NCBI GenBank assembly: GCA_963770045.1 | Contig: CAVYOD010000014.1 | Location: 62,001 to 126,000, forward strand | From: CAVYOD01 sp963770045 | GTDB lineage: Bacteria; Acidobacteriota; Aminicenantia; Aminicenantales; CAVYOD01 | Length of the DNA: 64,000 nt | Reading direction: 5' to 3' | Part shown: piece by piece, positions 1 through 8,965 of the stretch | Layout: every line of letters starts with the position of its first letter | Numbering within the stretch: the stretch's first letter is position 1 | Translations under genes and position numbers: made by a program | Notes under the pieces: generated by a model | Database searches by the model: none | Seen by the model: the letters and a program-made list of their open reading frames with translations, nothing else | Told to the model about the DNA's origin: nothing

Positions 1-157
1 CGTCGCAGAAAACAAGGTCAAAGGAACCGGACCTGATTTTTTGGGTCGCCTCGTTCACACTGCCGGCAGTGTCGGCAGTGTGCCCTAGGCTTTGAATGAC
101 CCTGATCAGGGAATCTGAGACCAGATGATCGTCGTCGACGACGAGAAGATTGGCCAT
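1..157 (-). CDS. Response regulator receiver domain (5' part, runs off the window)
   Basis: The reading frame starts at the ATG complementary to 155-157 and reads leftwards off the window edge, giving 52 residues. It begins MANLLVVDDDH, the acidic pair that binds Mg2+ at the start of a CheY-like receiver domain, and the last visible residues are FDLVFCD, where the final Asp fits the phospho-acceptor at the end of strand 3. A receiver domain accepts phosphate from a histidine kinase. The output domain lies outside the window, so the controlled process is unknown. Confidence 0.8.
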   Translation of the reverse strand, partial: MANLLVVDDDHLVSDSLIRVIQSLGHTADTAGSVNEATQKIRSGSFDLVFCD

Positions 158-405
158 GTCTCTTTATTTCAACGGGTGTTCGCTGCCCTGTCCATGGGAG
201 AAGACTTTATAGCATGAGAAGATAAAGCTGTCAAACTCACGCCCATGCGTGAGCTGAGAGGAGTGAGGTGTGAGGTGCAAAAAGCATTCGGATCTTAGGC
301 TCCTGTCCCTCACCCCTTGCTCCTGCACTTTTAAGAGTTTGCGCTTTTCTTTGAATCACGGCCTGTTGTATTCTAACAAGTGGGACCTAAGAAAGGCGGT
401 CTGGA

Positions 406-1776
406 ATGAAAACCTATGATGTCGTGGTTGTCGGATCGGGTTCGGGCGAGATCATTGTGGAGGAGGCTCTGGCTCACGGCCTGAAAGTCGCGCTCATCGA
501 CCGGGGGCCCCTCGGCGGAACCTGCCTGAACGTCGGTTGCATCCCCTCCAAGATGCTCATCGTCCCTGCGGACAGGATCGTCGATATCCAGGACTCCCTA
601 AAGCTCGGGGTCCGGGCCGAAATCGAGAGGGTTGATTTCAAGAGCATCATGGAGAGGACAAGGCGGTCGGTCCAAACGTCCGAACATCAGATCAGGCAGA
701 GGATCCGGAAAATCAAAAACCTCGAATTCTACGGACAGAGGGCGAGGTTTGTGAACAAATCCACTTTACGAGTGGGCGGCCAGGATATCAGCGGAGGAAA
801 GATCTTTCTCGCCTCGGGAGCGCGGCCCTATATCCCTCCCATCAAAGGGCTGAGAAAAATTCCCTACCTGACCAACCAAACGGTCTTTGCTCTGACCAGG
901 AAACCCCGGAGCCTCATCATCATCGGCGGCGGATACATCGCGGCCGAATTTGCCCATTTCTTCGCGGCCGTGGGGACCGCCGTCACGGTCCTCCAGAGGG
1001 ACCTCCGTTTGGTCAAAGAAGAAGAGCCGGAGATCTCCGCGCTTTTGAAGAAAAAACTGGGAGAGCGGATGAAGGTTCGCGCCGGAATGGAAGCCGTTGA
1101 AGCGGAGAGAAAGGGAAAGCTCATCGTGATCACAGCCCGTGATAAGGACTCCGGCCAGAAGCAAGAATTCGCGGCCGCAGAGGTGCTCGTCGCCGCCGGC
1201 CGAAAGTCCAATGCCGATCTATTGGATGTCGAGAAGGCGGGCATCGAAACCGACGAAAAAAACTACATCCGGGTGAACGAATATCTGGAAACGAGCCAAA
1301 AAAACATCTGGGCCTACGGTGACGCCATCGGACAAAAGATGTTCCGCCACGCCGCCAACTATGAAGCCCAGCTGGTTTTTCACAACGCTATTCACGGCGG
1401 AAAAAATAAAATGGATTTTCTCGTCGTCCCTCACGCCGTCTTCACATCGCCCCAGATAGCGTCGGTCGGAATGACCGAAGCAGAGGCCCGCGTGAGGCAC
1501 AAAATCCTGGTGGGCAAGGCCATGTATTCGACGATCGCTATGGGCGAAAGCCTGATGGACACGGAGAGTTTTGCCAAGGCTATCGTGGAGAAAGATACCC
1601 TGAAGATCCTGGGTTTTCACTTGATCGGACCCCAGGCTTCCCTGCTCGTCCAGGAGGTCGTCGACGCCATGTCCTCCGACGGCACCATCCTGCCCATCCT
1701 CAGGGGGATCCACATCCATCCTGCGCTCACGGAGATCGTCGTCCGGGCTTTTGTCAATCTCAAAGAAAAAGATTAG
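406..1776 (+). CDS. FAD-dependent pyridine nucleotide-disulfide oxidoreductase (dihydrolipoamide dehydrogenase-like)
   Basis: This 456-residue protein has the full class I flavoprotein disulfide reductase layout. An N-terminal FAD-binding Rossmann motif (VVVGSGSGE) is followed by the redox-active pair in GGTCLNVGCIPSK (about residues 38-50), a second nucleotide-binding motif (IIIGGGYIAAEFA, about 168-180) and a C-terminal dimerisation domain ending in HIHPALTEIV, which carries the His-Glu pair of the family active site. It probably moves electrons between NAD(P)H and a disulfide such as lipoamide, but mercuric or mycothione reductase-like roles are possible because no 2-oxoacid dehydrogenase genes are adjacent. 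The frame is intact and the stop is TAG. It converges with the thioesterase gene, overlapping by four bases. Confidence 0.85.
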   Translation: MKTYDVVVVGSGSGEIIVEEALAHGLKVALIDRGPLGGTCLNVGCIPSKMLIVPADRIVDIQDSLKLGVRAEIERVDFKSIMERTRRSVQTSEHQIRQRIRKIKNLEFYGQRARFVNKSTLRVGGQDISGGKIFLASGARPYIPPIKGLRKIPYLTNQTVFALTRKPRSLIIIGGGYIAAEFAHFFAAVGTAVTVLQRDLRLVKEEEPEISALLKKKLGERMKVRAGMEAVEAERKGKLIVITARDKDSGQKQEFAAAEVLVAAGRKSNADLLDVEKAGIETDEKNYIRVNEYLETSQKNIWAYGDAIGQKMFRHAANYEAQLVFHNAIHGGKNKMDFLVVPHAVFTSPQIASVGMTEAEARVRHKILVGKAMYSTIAMGESLMDTESFAKAIVEKDTLKILGFHLIGPQASLLVQEVVDAMSSDGTILPILRGIHIHPALTEIVVRAFVNLKEKD

Positions 1777-2546
1777 ACCTTTTCGCTCCAGACTGTTCTG
1801 AGCCGGGTGAGCTCTGCACCGGATGCCTCGTTTGAAATTTGATGGAGAAAAACAGGGGGCGTTTCGCCGGATTGTCTTCCGGCGCGCGAGATGACCCGGT
1901 CGCCGCTGAAGGCCTCGGCCCGGTAGGAGACTTCCACATCCAGGGGCCGCATCGAGTTTGAGATATCTTCGGGGACGGCTTCCAGAGCCCATTGAATATA
2001 AACGGCGTTGTTGACGTGCCGGTTAAAATCCAGGTCTTTTCTTAGGACCGGGAACGTCAATTGAATCTCGGGCTGGCGGAGCTGGGGAAAGGGCTTGAAA
2101 TCGTCGTCCAGAGCTCTCCGCTCCAGGACCATCCGGCCGGGAAAGGATTCATTGAGTCGGATCGGCTGCTTTTTTCCAAGATCGAGGAGGATCCAGGAGC
2201 TTGTGGCCACGAGGAGGACCTGCCCCTTTTCATCCGCCAGCTCAAAATCCCTCAAGGCAAAAATCCCCTGTGTCGCCGACGGCCAGGTCGATACCGTCAC
2301 CCTGTCCTCATACGAAGGATAGCACAGGACTTTGACGTGATAGCGGGAGAGGAGCCAGGTCTGATTCTTTTTGAGGAGCCCGGTGATCGAGAAGCCGAGC
2401 AGGGCGGCATGATCGCCGGCCGCGTCCTGCAAATAATTGAGCAGCGAGACGAGATGCGCCCGCCCCTCGGAATCCACCTCGTAGGTATGGAGCTTGAATG
2501 TTTTCTTGTAAACCCTGTTGTCCGAGGTCAAGCTTTCGTCGCCCAT
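1773..2546 (-). CDS. Acyl-ACP thioesterase (FatA-like, double hotdog)
   Basis: This 257-residue protein resembles bacterial acyl-ACP thioesterases (PF01643), which release free fatty acids from acyl carrier protein in the cytoplasm. The N-terminal hotdog half contains SLLNYLQDAAGDHAALLG. The C-terminal half carries DLDFNRHVNNAVYIQWALE, the conserved Asn-His-Asn segment near the catalytic site. Length is normal for the family. There is no signal peptide. The frame is intact with a TAA stop. It may supply free fatty acids for membrane lipid remodelling, which is inference from the family. Confidence 0.85.
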   Translation of the reverse strand: MGDESLTSDNRVYKKTFKLHTYEVDSEGRAHLVSLLNYLQDAAGDHAALLGFSITGLLKKNQTWLLSRYHVKVLCYPSYEDRVTVSTWPSATQGIFALRDFELADEKGQVLLVATSSWILLDLGKKQPIRLNESFPGRMVLERRALDDDFKPFPQLRQPEIQLTFPVLRKDLDFNRHVNNAVYIQWALEAVPEDISNSMRPLDVEVSYRAEAFSGDRVISRAGRQSGETPPVFLHQISNEASGAELTRLRTVWSEKV

Positions 2547-2786
2547 TCTGAACTTCCCATCTTTCTATTTTATGAATCTCTCTTTTGTCTGTCCAGCCAA
2601 TCTCGTACCACACCAAACAGGGTGAGCGGTGAGCACGGAGCAGGCAAAAAAACAAATGCCCAGGCCGCAAGAAATGCCCAAGGGAGAGGACCGGTGTGTT
2701 CTTCCCCGAGTCTTTGGCATCCTGAAGTTCAAAAAGCCACCCCGTTGCCGCATCGCGCGTTCTCTTCGCCGCTTTTCTGCTCGCAG

Positions 2787-3482
2787 CTAATAGCTCAGGG
2801 CTCCAATCCGTGAACACGTTGACATCCTCTGGGATCGCCGTTTAAAAGGGAGAAATAATAAAGACAAGATGTCCCAGATCGTGTGGCTCACGGCGACGAG
2901 GATGATGGAGCGATAACGCCGATAGAGCCAACCCCAAAACAACCCGCAGACCGCCGCGGCCAGCACGAGCATCAGATTTCCGCTGCCGAGATGGACCAAA
3001 GAATAGAGCGCGACCGAAATGAACCAGCCCGGCGCATCTCCCCACCGGTCCATAAACAGGCGCTGCAGAGACGCTCTCCAGAAAATCTCTTCTCCGGGCC
3101 CGATGACGAAGATCATGAGCAGAACGATGCGGAGCGTGGAGGCCTCTCCTCTAAAGCCGTAGATGCGTTGGATTCCTTCGCCGGCAAAAGGCAAAAAGGT
3201 GCCGGAGAGAGCCTTCCCGACATAAAAAAAGCCGTAAAGGACAAAGGCGGAGAGGATCCCCCACAGGATTTTCCCGGCCAATCCGGCACGAAAGTCCCCC
3301 AAAAGAATTCGGCCGAACCGTCTGTCGCTGGAAAAGCTCAAGAAAAGAAGCAGGACCAGGTCGAGACTCATCCACCACCAGAAATCGAACGGCCCGATCC
3401 GGCGGAAAACAAAGAGGGGGACAAAGAGCACGGCTGCGGACAAAACTAATAAGAACAAACGGCGGGCGTCGGAAGAGGCCAC
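2787..3482 (-). CDS. CPBP family intramembrane metalloprotease
   Basis: About 231 residues with several hydrophobic helices. GPGEEIFWRASLQ carries the EExxxR motif that defines CPBP (CaaX protease and bacteriocin-processing, Abi) glutamyl intramembrane proteases, and the later HLGSG and SHTIWD segments supply the conserved His residues. I chose the GTG at 3482 because it follows the prenyltransferase stop at 3493 and has a GAGGGGCGG-like ribosome site; a longer upstream frame would overlap that gene. Substrate unknown. It is probably co-transcribed with the prenyltransferase. Confidence 0.75.
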   Translation of the reverse strand: MASSDARRLFLLVLSAAVLFVPLFVFRRIGPFDFWWWMSLDLVLLLFLSFSSDRRFGRILLGDFRAGLAGKILWGILSAFVLYGFFYVGKALSGTFLPFAGEGIQRIYGFRGEASTLRIVLLMIFVIGPGEEIFWRASLQRLFMDRWGDAPGWFISVALYSLVHLGSGNLMLVLAAAVCGLFWGWLYRRYRSIILVAVSHTIWDILSLLFLPFKRRSQRMSTCSRIGALSY

Positions 3483-3492
3483 GGTCCGCCCC

Positions 3493-4438
3493 TCAGCGCA
3501 ACCGGAGCAGATATTGAAGCCAGACTGCGGCTGTGCAGAGAATTCCAAAGAGGAGGTTGTAATTGGCCGTGGCTCCGTCCAGGATGATAAAATCCATGGG
3601 CCGGCGAGGCTCACGGCGTCTCACCGCCCGGCGCCAGAGTTGGAGGGCATGCGGAAAAGCCAGCCAAACCAGGAAGAAGGTTAAAGGCATGGGAGTCAGG
3701 GAGGGCGATATGACCCGGGGGATCAAGATCAGGCCGAAGATAATCGTCATGGAACCAAAGAGAAGAAAGGCGTAATAAAAGAGTGAGCCTTTATCTCCGA
3801 GCAAGGAAGCCATCGTTTTCACTTTTCGCTCCCGATCGGTGATCGTATCCCGCCAGTTGTTGGCATGGAGGATGGCGATGACCAGCATGGCCATGGGAAC
3901 CGTCCAGATGACGGGCAGCCAGGAAAAAGACTGGGTCTGGACGACCCACGCCCCCAGGGACCCGAGCAACCCGAAGTTCAAGAAAACCGCCAAGTCGCCG
4001 AGAGCATGATACTTGAGCGCCGAATAAAAAAGGCCGATGACGATGCCCCCCGCGCCGACGATGAGCAGAACCGGCCCGGTGAGCCAGGCCAGGACGAGAC
4101 CGATGGCCGTTCCTAGGACAAACAGCACCGCGGCGCCGACGGCCACAGCATGAGGGAGACAGCCAGCCGCGGACGATCGCGCCGCTTACCGGTGTGACGT
4201 CTTTATCCAGACCCCGCTTGGAGTCGAAGACATCGCTGAGCATGTTCGCGGCCGAATGAAGGATCATCATGCCCGCCAGGGCAAGCATGAAACGGAACGG
4301 CCGTAAGCGCGCCCCGGCGATGACAACCGCCAGGGAGGTGCCGAAGATGACCGGCATGGTCGAGGCTGGAAAGGACCACGGCCGAGCAGCGATAATCCAT
4401 TTTTTTAGAACGGGGGTGTGAACGGCGTTTTCCACCAT
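3493..4438 (-). CDS. menA: UbiA-type prenyltransferase, MenA-like (one frame change)
   Basis: A polytopic UbiA-family enzyme of about 314 residues. The first Asp-rich motif is NMLSDVFDSKRGLD and the second is NNWRDTITDRERKVK; both bind the Mg2+-prenyl diphosphate, and NNWRD followed by TDR is typical of MenA, the 1,4-dihydroxy-2-naphthoate polyprenyltransferase of menaquinone synthesis. The frame changes by +1 near 4155, between GWLS and HAVAVGAAVLF, probably an inserted base. ATG at 4438 has AAAGGA upstream. No other menaquinone gene is in the window, so the symbol is tentative; a different aromatic acceptor is possible. Confidence 0.75.
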
Positions 4439-4545
4439 AAGCGCATTCCTTTGGGCTTCAGCGCGAAGTTATGCACGTGCGAAAACCCAAGAAAAATCAG
4501 ACAAGAAGCCTGTGTTTTATACCACACCGCCATGCGGCGGTCAAA

Positions 4546-4719
4546 AATGACTTCGTATCTTCCGGCAAAGAGGCTTCCTCGATCGAGCCCGGAGACGGGC
4601 GTCAAAAGTGTCCTTGTTTCTGTGGGGGAGCCTTCCTTTGAACCGGGCACAGGCGCGCCGCAGTTCCCGCAAAACCGGGTCGTTTCGGGGTTCTCAAAGT
4701 GGCAACGAGGGCATTTCAT
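4546..4719 (-). pseudogene. N-terminal remnant of a zinc-ribbon Ser/Thr protein kinase
   Basis: The frame opens with CPRCHFENPETTRFCGNCG, a double CxxC zinc ribbon. A linker rich in Thr and Pro follows, then RGSLFAGRYEVI, which reads exactly like the first strand of a Hanks-type kinase domain. At that point the kinase sequence stops: no Gly-rich loop, Lys, HRD or DFG follows, and the frame continues 47 codons with unrelated sequence to 4405, overlapping the start of menA. This is best read as the surviving first 59 codons of a deleted kinase. A short functional zinc-ribbon protein is possible but less likely. Confidence 0.6.
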
Positions 4720-4803
4720 CAACGCCGTCCCTTTTTTGCTATGACTGCCTCAGATAAAGATAAGCTTGAGCCGACAAAATGTCAAATTCCGCAATTCAGG
4801 TGT

Positions 4804-4832
4804 TTGAGATTCATTTTGGTCTGTGATATAAG
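4804..4832 (+). promoter_or_regulatory. Sigma-70-type promoter for the aminotransferase gene
   Basis: TTGAGA (4804-4809) and TATAAG (4827-4832) are separated by exactly 17 bases, 46 bases before the ATG at 4878, which has its own AAGGAGG site. Confidence 0.6.
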
Positions 4833-4877
4833 CAATGTCTTTGTGTGATCTCAATGTCCTTTTGAAGGAGGTCCTGG

Positions 4878-5967
4878 ATGGCTAAATTCGAAGGGGTCAA
4901 ATGGGCTTCACAGCAGATGCGCTACGGCCTCTCCGACAAGCAATTCGAACTCCTGCCGGCCGACGCCCGGGTGTACGCCGTCTCTCGCTCCATCCATTAT
5001 GGATTGTTCCTGGCCTTCGAGGGGATCAGGTTCTTCTGCAAGAAAAACGAGAGGGGCCGGCCGGTGGCCATTTTCCTGAATTGGCACAGGAACCTGGAAC
5101 GGTTCCAAAAAGGGATCGCTTTTAACCTGGGCCGCGACCAGCAGTCTTTTGTTCCATCGGCTAAGGAGATGGAACAAGTCTTCATCCAGCGTTATTTCAG
5201 CGACCCCTCGATGCTGGGCTTTTTCGAAGAAATGGCCGCGATGGAGGCGCAGGGGTATCTCAGGCCGTTTACGATCGACGAAGAGCAATCCACCGGCGTC
5301 ACGTTCCCTGGGAAAGCCCGCCGTCCGGGCCACGGCCTACCGTTATGACCGCTACTTGGGAGAGCCCTTCTGCGGGGTTGTCATGCCCGGGATGGTTCGC
5401 GCCATCGGCATCAACAAAACGGGCTGTCTGAAGCTCGGCACGAATTATGTGATGAGCATCAAGGCCATCGACGCCGCCAGGGAGATATGCCCGGATTCGG
5501 CCTCGGCGCTTTTTCTCGATGATCGGCCACAAGCGAAACTCGAGGACCGCCGGATAACGGAATGGGATTCGTCCTGCTGCCTATTCGGATTCAGGGACGG
5601 CACCATCCTCAAGATCCCGGAGCACGAGCTGATCCTTCCTTCCGTGACCATCCTGGGCATCGTGGCCATCCTCAAAGAGGCGGGAGTGCCGGTTGAAGAG
5701 AGGCACCTGAAATACGGAGAGCTCCTGGAGAGGGCAAAAAGCGGCGACCTCGTCGTGGCCTGTAGCGTTGGCACAGCGGGTATCTTGAACAGGTGCCAAA
5801 AGCTCGTCCTCGTCGACGGAAAAAACCGGATCATCGCTACCCATCATCCGGACGAGAATCACCCTCTCTACCGTAAACTCGCCGAAGCGAGAGAGCGATA
5901 TTGGAACATATATAAAGAGAGAGCCCCGGCCCCACCTGACTGCAAGCTCTTCAAGTACGAGCTCTGA
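4878..5967 (+). CDS. Class IV PLP aminotransferase, branched-chain aminotransferase-like (one frame change)
   Basis: About 363 residues once the +1 frame change near 5304 is bridged. The second half is clearly fold-type IV: EPFCGVVMPGMVRAIGINK, then CLKLGTNYVMSIKA, where the Lys fits the PLP Schiff-base residue of the KxGGNY region in IlvE-type enzymes, then TEWDSSCCLFGFRDG and SVTILGIVAI, matching the E-GT-N and TILPGVTR regions in position. Such enzymes interconvert branched-chain amino acids and 2-oxoacids in the cytoplasm. Motif spellings diverge from canonical IlvE, so the exact substrate is uncertain. A strong AAGGAGG site precedes the ATG. Confidence 0.7.
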
Positions 5968-6100
5968 GACGTCATCTCGCCATCTCGTCGTCCGTCCCCG
6001 TGAGCATCTCGACTCCAGTTGCCGTTCAGCATGCCCCGATTTCATCGAGTCTTCAGGCCCTAGAAAAACCGTCTGTTTCCTTCTATCTCCTTTGCTGTCA

Positions 6101-6127
6101 AAATGAAAGCAGTCGTTTCATTTTTTT
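6101..6127 (+). terminator. Intrinsic terminator after the aminotransferase gene
   Basis: AATGAAA (6102-6108) pairs with TTTCATT (6116-6122) across a seven-base loop, followed directly by a run of T. It lies 134 bases after the stop codon. Confidence 0.6.
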
Positions 6128-6189
6128 GGCGCTTTTTGACGGATCGTACGTGAATGCTCAGTGATCACGATTGCGGCTCACTATTTTTG

Positions 6190-6218
6190 TTGATTAAATG
6201 AGGTTTTCTTTCTAAAAT
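6190..6218 (+). promoter_or_regulatory. Promoter for the first BNR propeller gene
   Basis: TTGATT (6190-6195) and TAAAAT (6213-6218) with a 17-base spacer, 30 bases before the ATG at 6249. An AGAGGAGG ribosome site lies between. Confidence 0.55.
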
Positions 6219-6248
6219 GATTTTAAGCTTTCCTAGAGGAGGTCTCTC

Positions 6249-8649
6249 ATGAAATTATCCCCGGAATCGTCGCGCCCAAGAGTCTTCTTCCTGTGGCTCT
6301 GCGTGTTCATGCTGAGCACGGCGGCTTTTGCGGAGCAGGCGAAGAAACCGCAGCTCGTCCAATCGACCGACCCCCAGCTCAGACTCAGCGGTTTCGAGCA
6401 GCACTTGGCCATGAAGCAGAGTTCCAAGTTTAAAGACCTGAAGTGGCAGTTCCTGGGCCCTAAGAATGTGAGCGGCCGCTGCACGAGCATCGCCGTGGTC
6501 ACGCCCAAAGGCAAGAATTACGTAGTCTATGTGGCCAGTGCCTCCGGCGGACTCTGGAAAACCGAGAACGAGGGCACGACCTGGAATCCTGTCTTTGAGC
6601 AGTTCCCCTCGACCGCATTCGGCGCTGTGGCCGTCTCCCCTTCAAATCAGCAGATCGTTTGGGCAGGGACGGGAGAGGCCAACATTTTCCGGAGCTCCCA
6701 GTCAGGAATTGGCGTGTACAAGTCCACTGACGGGGGGAAGAGTTGGCAGCACATGGGTCTGACAGGAACATATACGATTCCGAGGATCGTGGTCCATCCC
6801 TCCAATCCCGATGTCGTCTACGTCGCCGCTTCGGGCCACGAATGGACATTCAATCCGGACAGGGGAATTTTCAAGACGACCGACGGCGGCAAAACCTGGA
6901 CCAAAGTGCTCTATGTCGACGAGAAGACCGGGGCCATCGACCTGATCATGGACCCTTCCAACCCCGACACACTTTACGCGGCCACCTGGCAAAGGATCCG
7001 TTTCAAATGGAACGACCCCCGGAATTCTCCCGACTATACGGGCTCCGGCATCCATAAGACAACGGATGGCGGCAAAACCTGGAAAGCCATTAACAGCGGC
7101 CTGCCCGAACCAAAGTTCAGAGGCCGTATCGGGATCGACCTCTGCCGGGCCAACCCCAATGTCCTCTACGCTTTCATCGATGACTATGAGGTCGCCCGTC
7201 CGTCCACGGAAGAAGAATCCGATTCCTACGGCCGGCCCGTCGAGCGGAATCATCAAGGGAGCCACCCTCTATCGCTCAGATGACAAGGGCGAGAGCTGGA
7301 AGCTCGTCTGCCCCACGACCCCGGAGATGACAAAGTACATGGAGAGGCACTCCGGGACCTACGGCTGGGTGTTCGGCCAGATGCGGGTTGACCCCAATGA
7401 CGAGAACACGGTTTACACGATGGGGCTCGGGCTCAGCGTCTCAACGGACGGCGGCAAGACGCTCAAGGAAATCGGCGACATGCACGGCGACCATCACGGC
7501 CTCTGGATCGACCCCGACAACTCCAACTACATGATCGACGTCAACGACGGAGGGATCGTTTTCTCTTACGACAAGGGAAAAACCTGGCGGAAGTTCCAGG
7601 ATAATCTCCCCGTCACCCAGTTCTTCAATATCAACTACGACATGAACACCCCCTTCCGGGTTTACGGATCGGTCCAGGACTGGGGGAGCTTCCGCGGGGT
7701 CGTCGACCTCAGCCGCGGGCGGGACAAAATCCGGACCCAGGACTTCGAGAATGCACCCGGCGGGGAGGGCAGCCATCATGCCATTGACCCCGACGACGCA
7801 AATATCGTTTACTCGGCCGGTTTTTATGGAACGATCGAGAGAACCGATTACAGCTCCGGAAAGTCCTGGTATCAAGCCACGAAAATGCTGCTTCCCAAGA
7901 CATATCCTGATGAGCCGCGCCTCAGAGGGCAATGGCTCGCCCCTTTCATCCTTTCGCCTAACAATCCCAAGATCATCTACCACGGAATGCAGTACGTCTT
8001 CCGCTCTCTGGACCGGGGAGACACGTGGGAAAGGATCAGCTCCGATCTGACCTACAACACCAAGACGGAGATGGGAGATATCCCCTACCACACCCTCTTC
8101 GCCATCTCGGAATCTCCTCTCAAATACGGGTTGATCTACGCCGGCACCGATGACGGAAGGGTCTGGATGACCAAGGACGGCGGCAAGAACTGGCTGGAAA
8201 TCGGCGCCGGGCTTCCTTATCAAAAGTGGGTCTCCAGGCTCGCAGCCTCGGCCTACGAAATGGGGACGGTCTATATGACCCAGAACGGAAAGCGCGACGA
8301 TGACTTCACGCCCTATATCTGGAAATCAACGGACTTCGGCAAAACCTGGGTCGATATCTCCAAGGGCATCCCGCTGGGACCGGTCAACGTCATCCGCGAA
8401 GACCCGGTGGACAAAAACATCCTCTACGTCGGGACCGATTGCGGGGTTTACGTTACAACAGACGGCGCCAAGACCTGGAATGTCCTCGGCGCCAACCTGC
8501 CCTCGACGTACGTCCATGACCTGATCATCCACCCGCGCGATAACATCATCGTCATCGCCACCCATGGCCGCGGCACCTGGGCCCTCGACGCCAACGGAGT
8601 CAACAACAAAGACAAGAGACGCCCCCGCTATTATTTTGAAGAGGACTGA
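6249..8649 (+). CDS. Secreted BNR/Asp-box beta-propeller protein (sortilin/VPS10-like), one frame change
   Basis: About 800 residues across a +1 frame change near 7239. The N-terminus has a charged start and the hydrophobic stretch FFLWLCVFMLSTAAFA, a Sec signal peptide. The body repeats the Asp-box signature many times, for example KSTDGGKSW, KTTDGGKTW (twice), STDGGKTL, KSTDFGKTW and TTDGAKTW, as in BNR/sialidase and VPS10-type propellers. These proteins act outside the cytoplasm; many are annotated as glycosyl hydrolases but no catalytic set can be assigned here. It has a longer paralog at 42864-46071. Confidence 0.8.
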
Positions 8650-8671
8650 AACAACCGCCGTAATTGATTCG

Positions 8672-8845
8672 ATATGAGGTTCAAGGTGGCGCCGGAGGCC
8701 GCCCTCTTGGCCCCCGAACCCCGGGGAACCAGTCCCGGTCGGTTCCCCCGTCGGGATAGGCCGAGAGGCACCCCCTCCGCGACGGGGTCCCAAGGGCGGC
8801 ATACGGCGCCACCTTAACCATATGAAGTTACTTATGGGGTTTGCT
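8672..8845. repeat. Palindromic intergenic element, copy 1 (diverged ends)
   Basis: First of three copies. The left arm AAGGTGGCGCCGGAGGCC (8683-8700) is followed by GCCCT and pairs with the right arm AGGGCGGCATACGGCGCC (8793-8810) followed by ACCTT, with two mismatches. The right flank GTTACTTATGGGGTTTGC matches the outer end of copy 3. The outermost CTAAT ends seen in copies 2 and 3 are eroded here. It sits 23 bases after the BNR gene. Confidence 0.75.
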
Positions 8846-8896
8846 CCAGCAGCAAAATTGAATGCGGGACGCGTCCGCGAATTTTCCAAATGGCTC

Positions 8897-8925
8897 TTGT
8901 GAATTTTCCCAGAACGCACTAGAAT
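8897..8925 (+). promoter_or_regulatory. Promoter for the oxoamine synthase-like gene
   Basis: TTGTGA (8897-8902) and TAGAAT (8920-8925) with a 17-base spacer, 40 bases before the TTG start at 8966. Confidence 0.5.
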
Positions 8926-8965
8926 CTAATCTTCTATTTCTTGAAACCGTCGATGGAGGTTATAT

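Noticed and set aside
1219..1992. Long antisense frames over real genes, for example 1219-1992 and 26737-28122 on the minus strand
   Set aside because: They follow the codon pattern of the opposite gene, lack ribosome sites and show no domain; they are GC-rich shadow frames.
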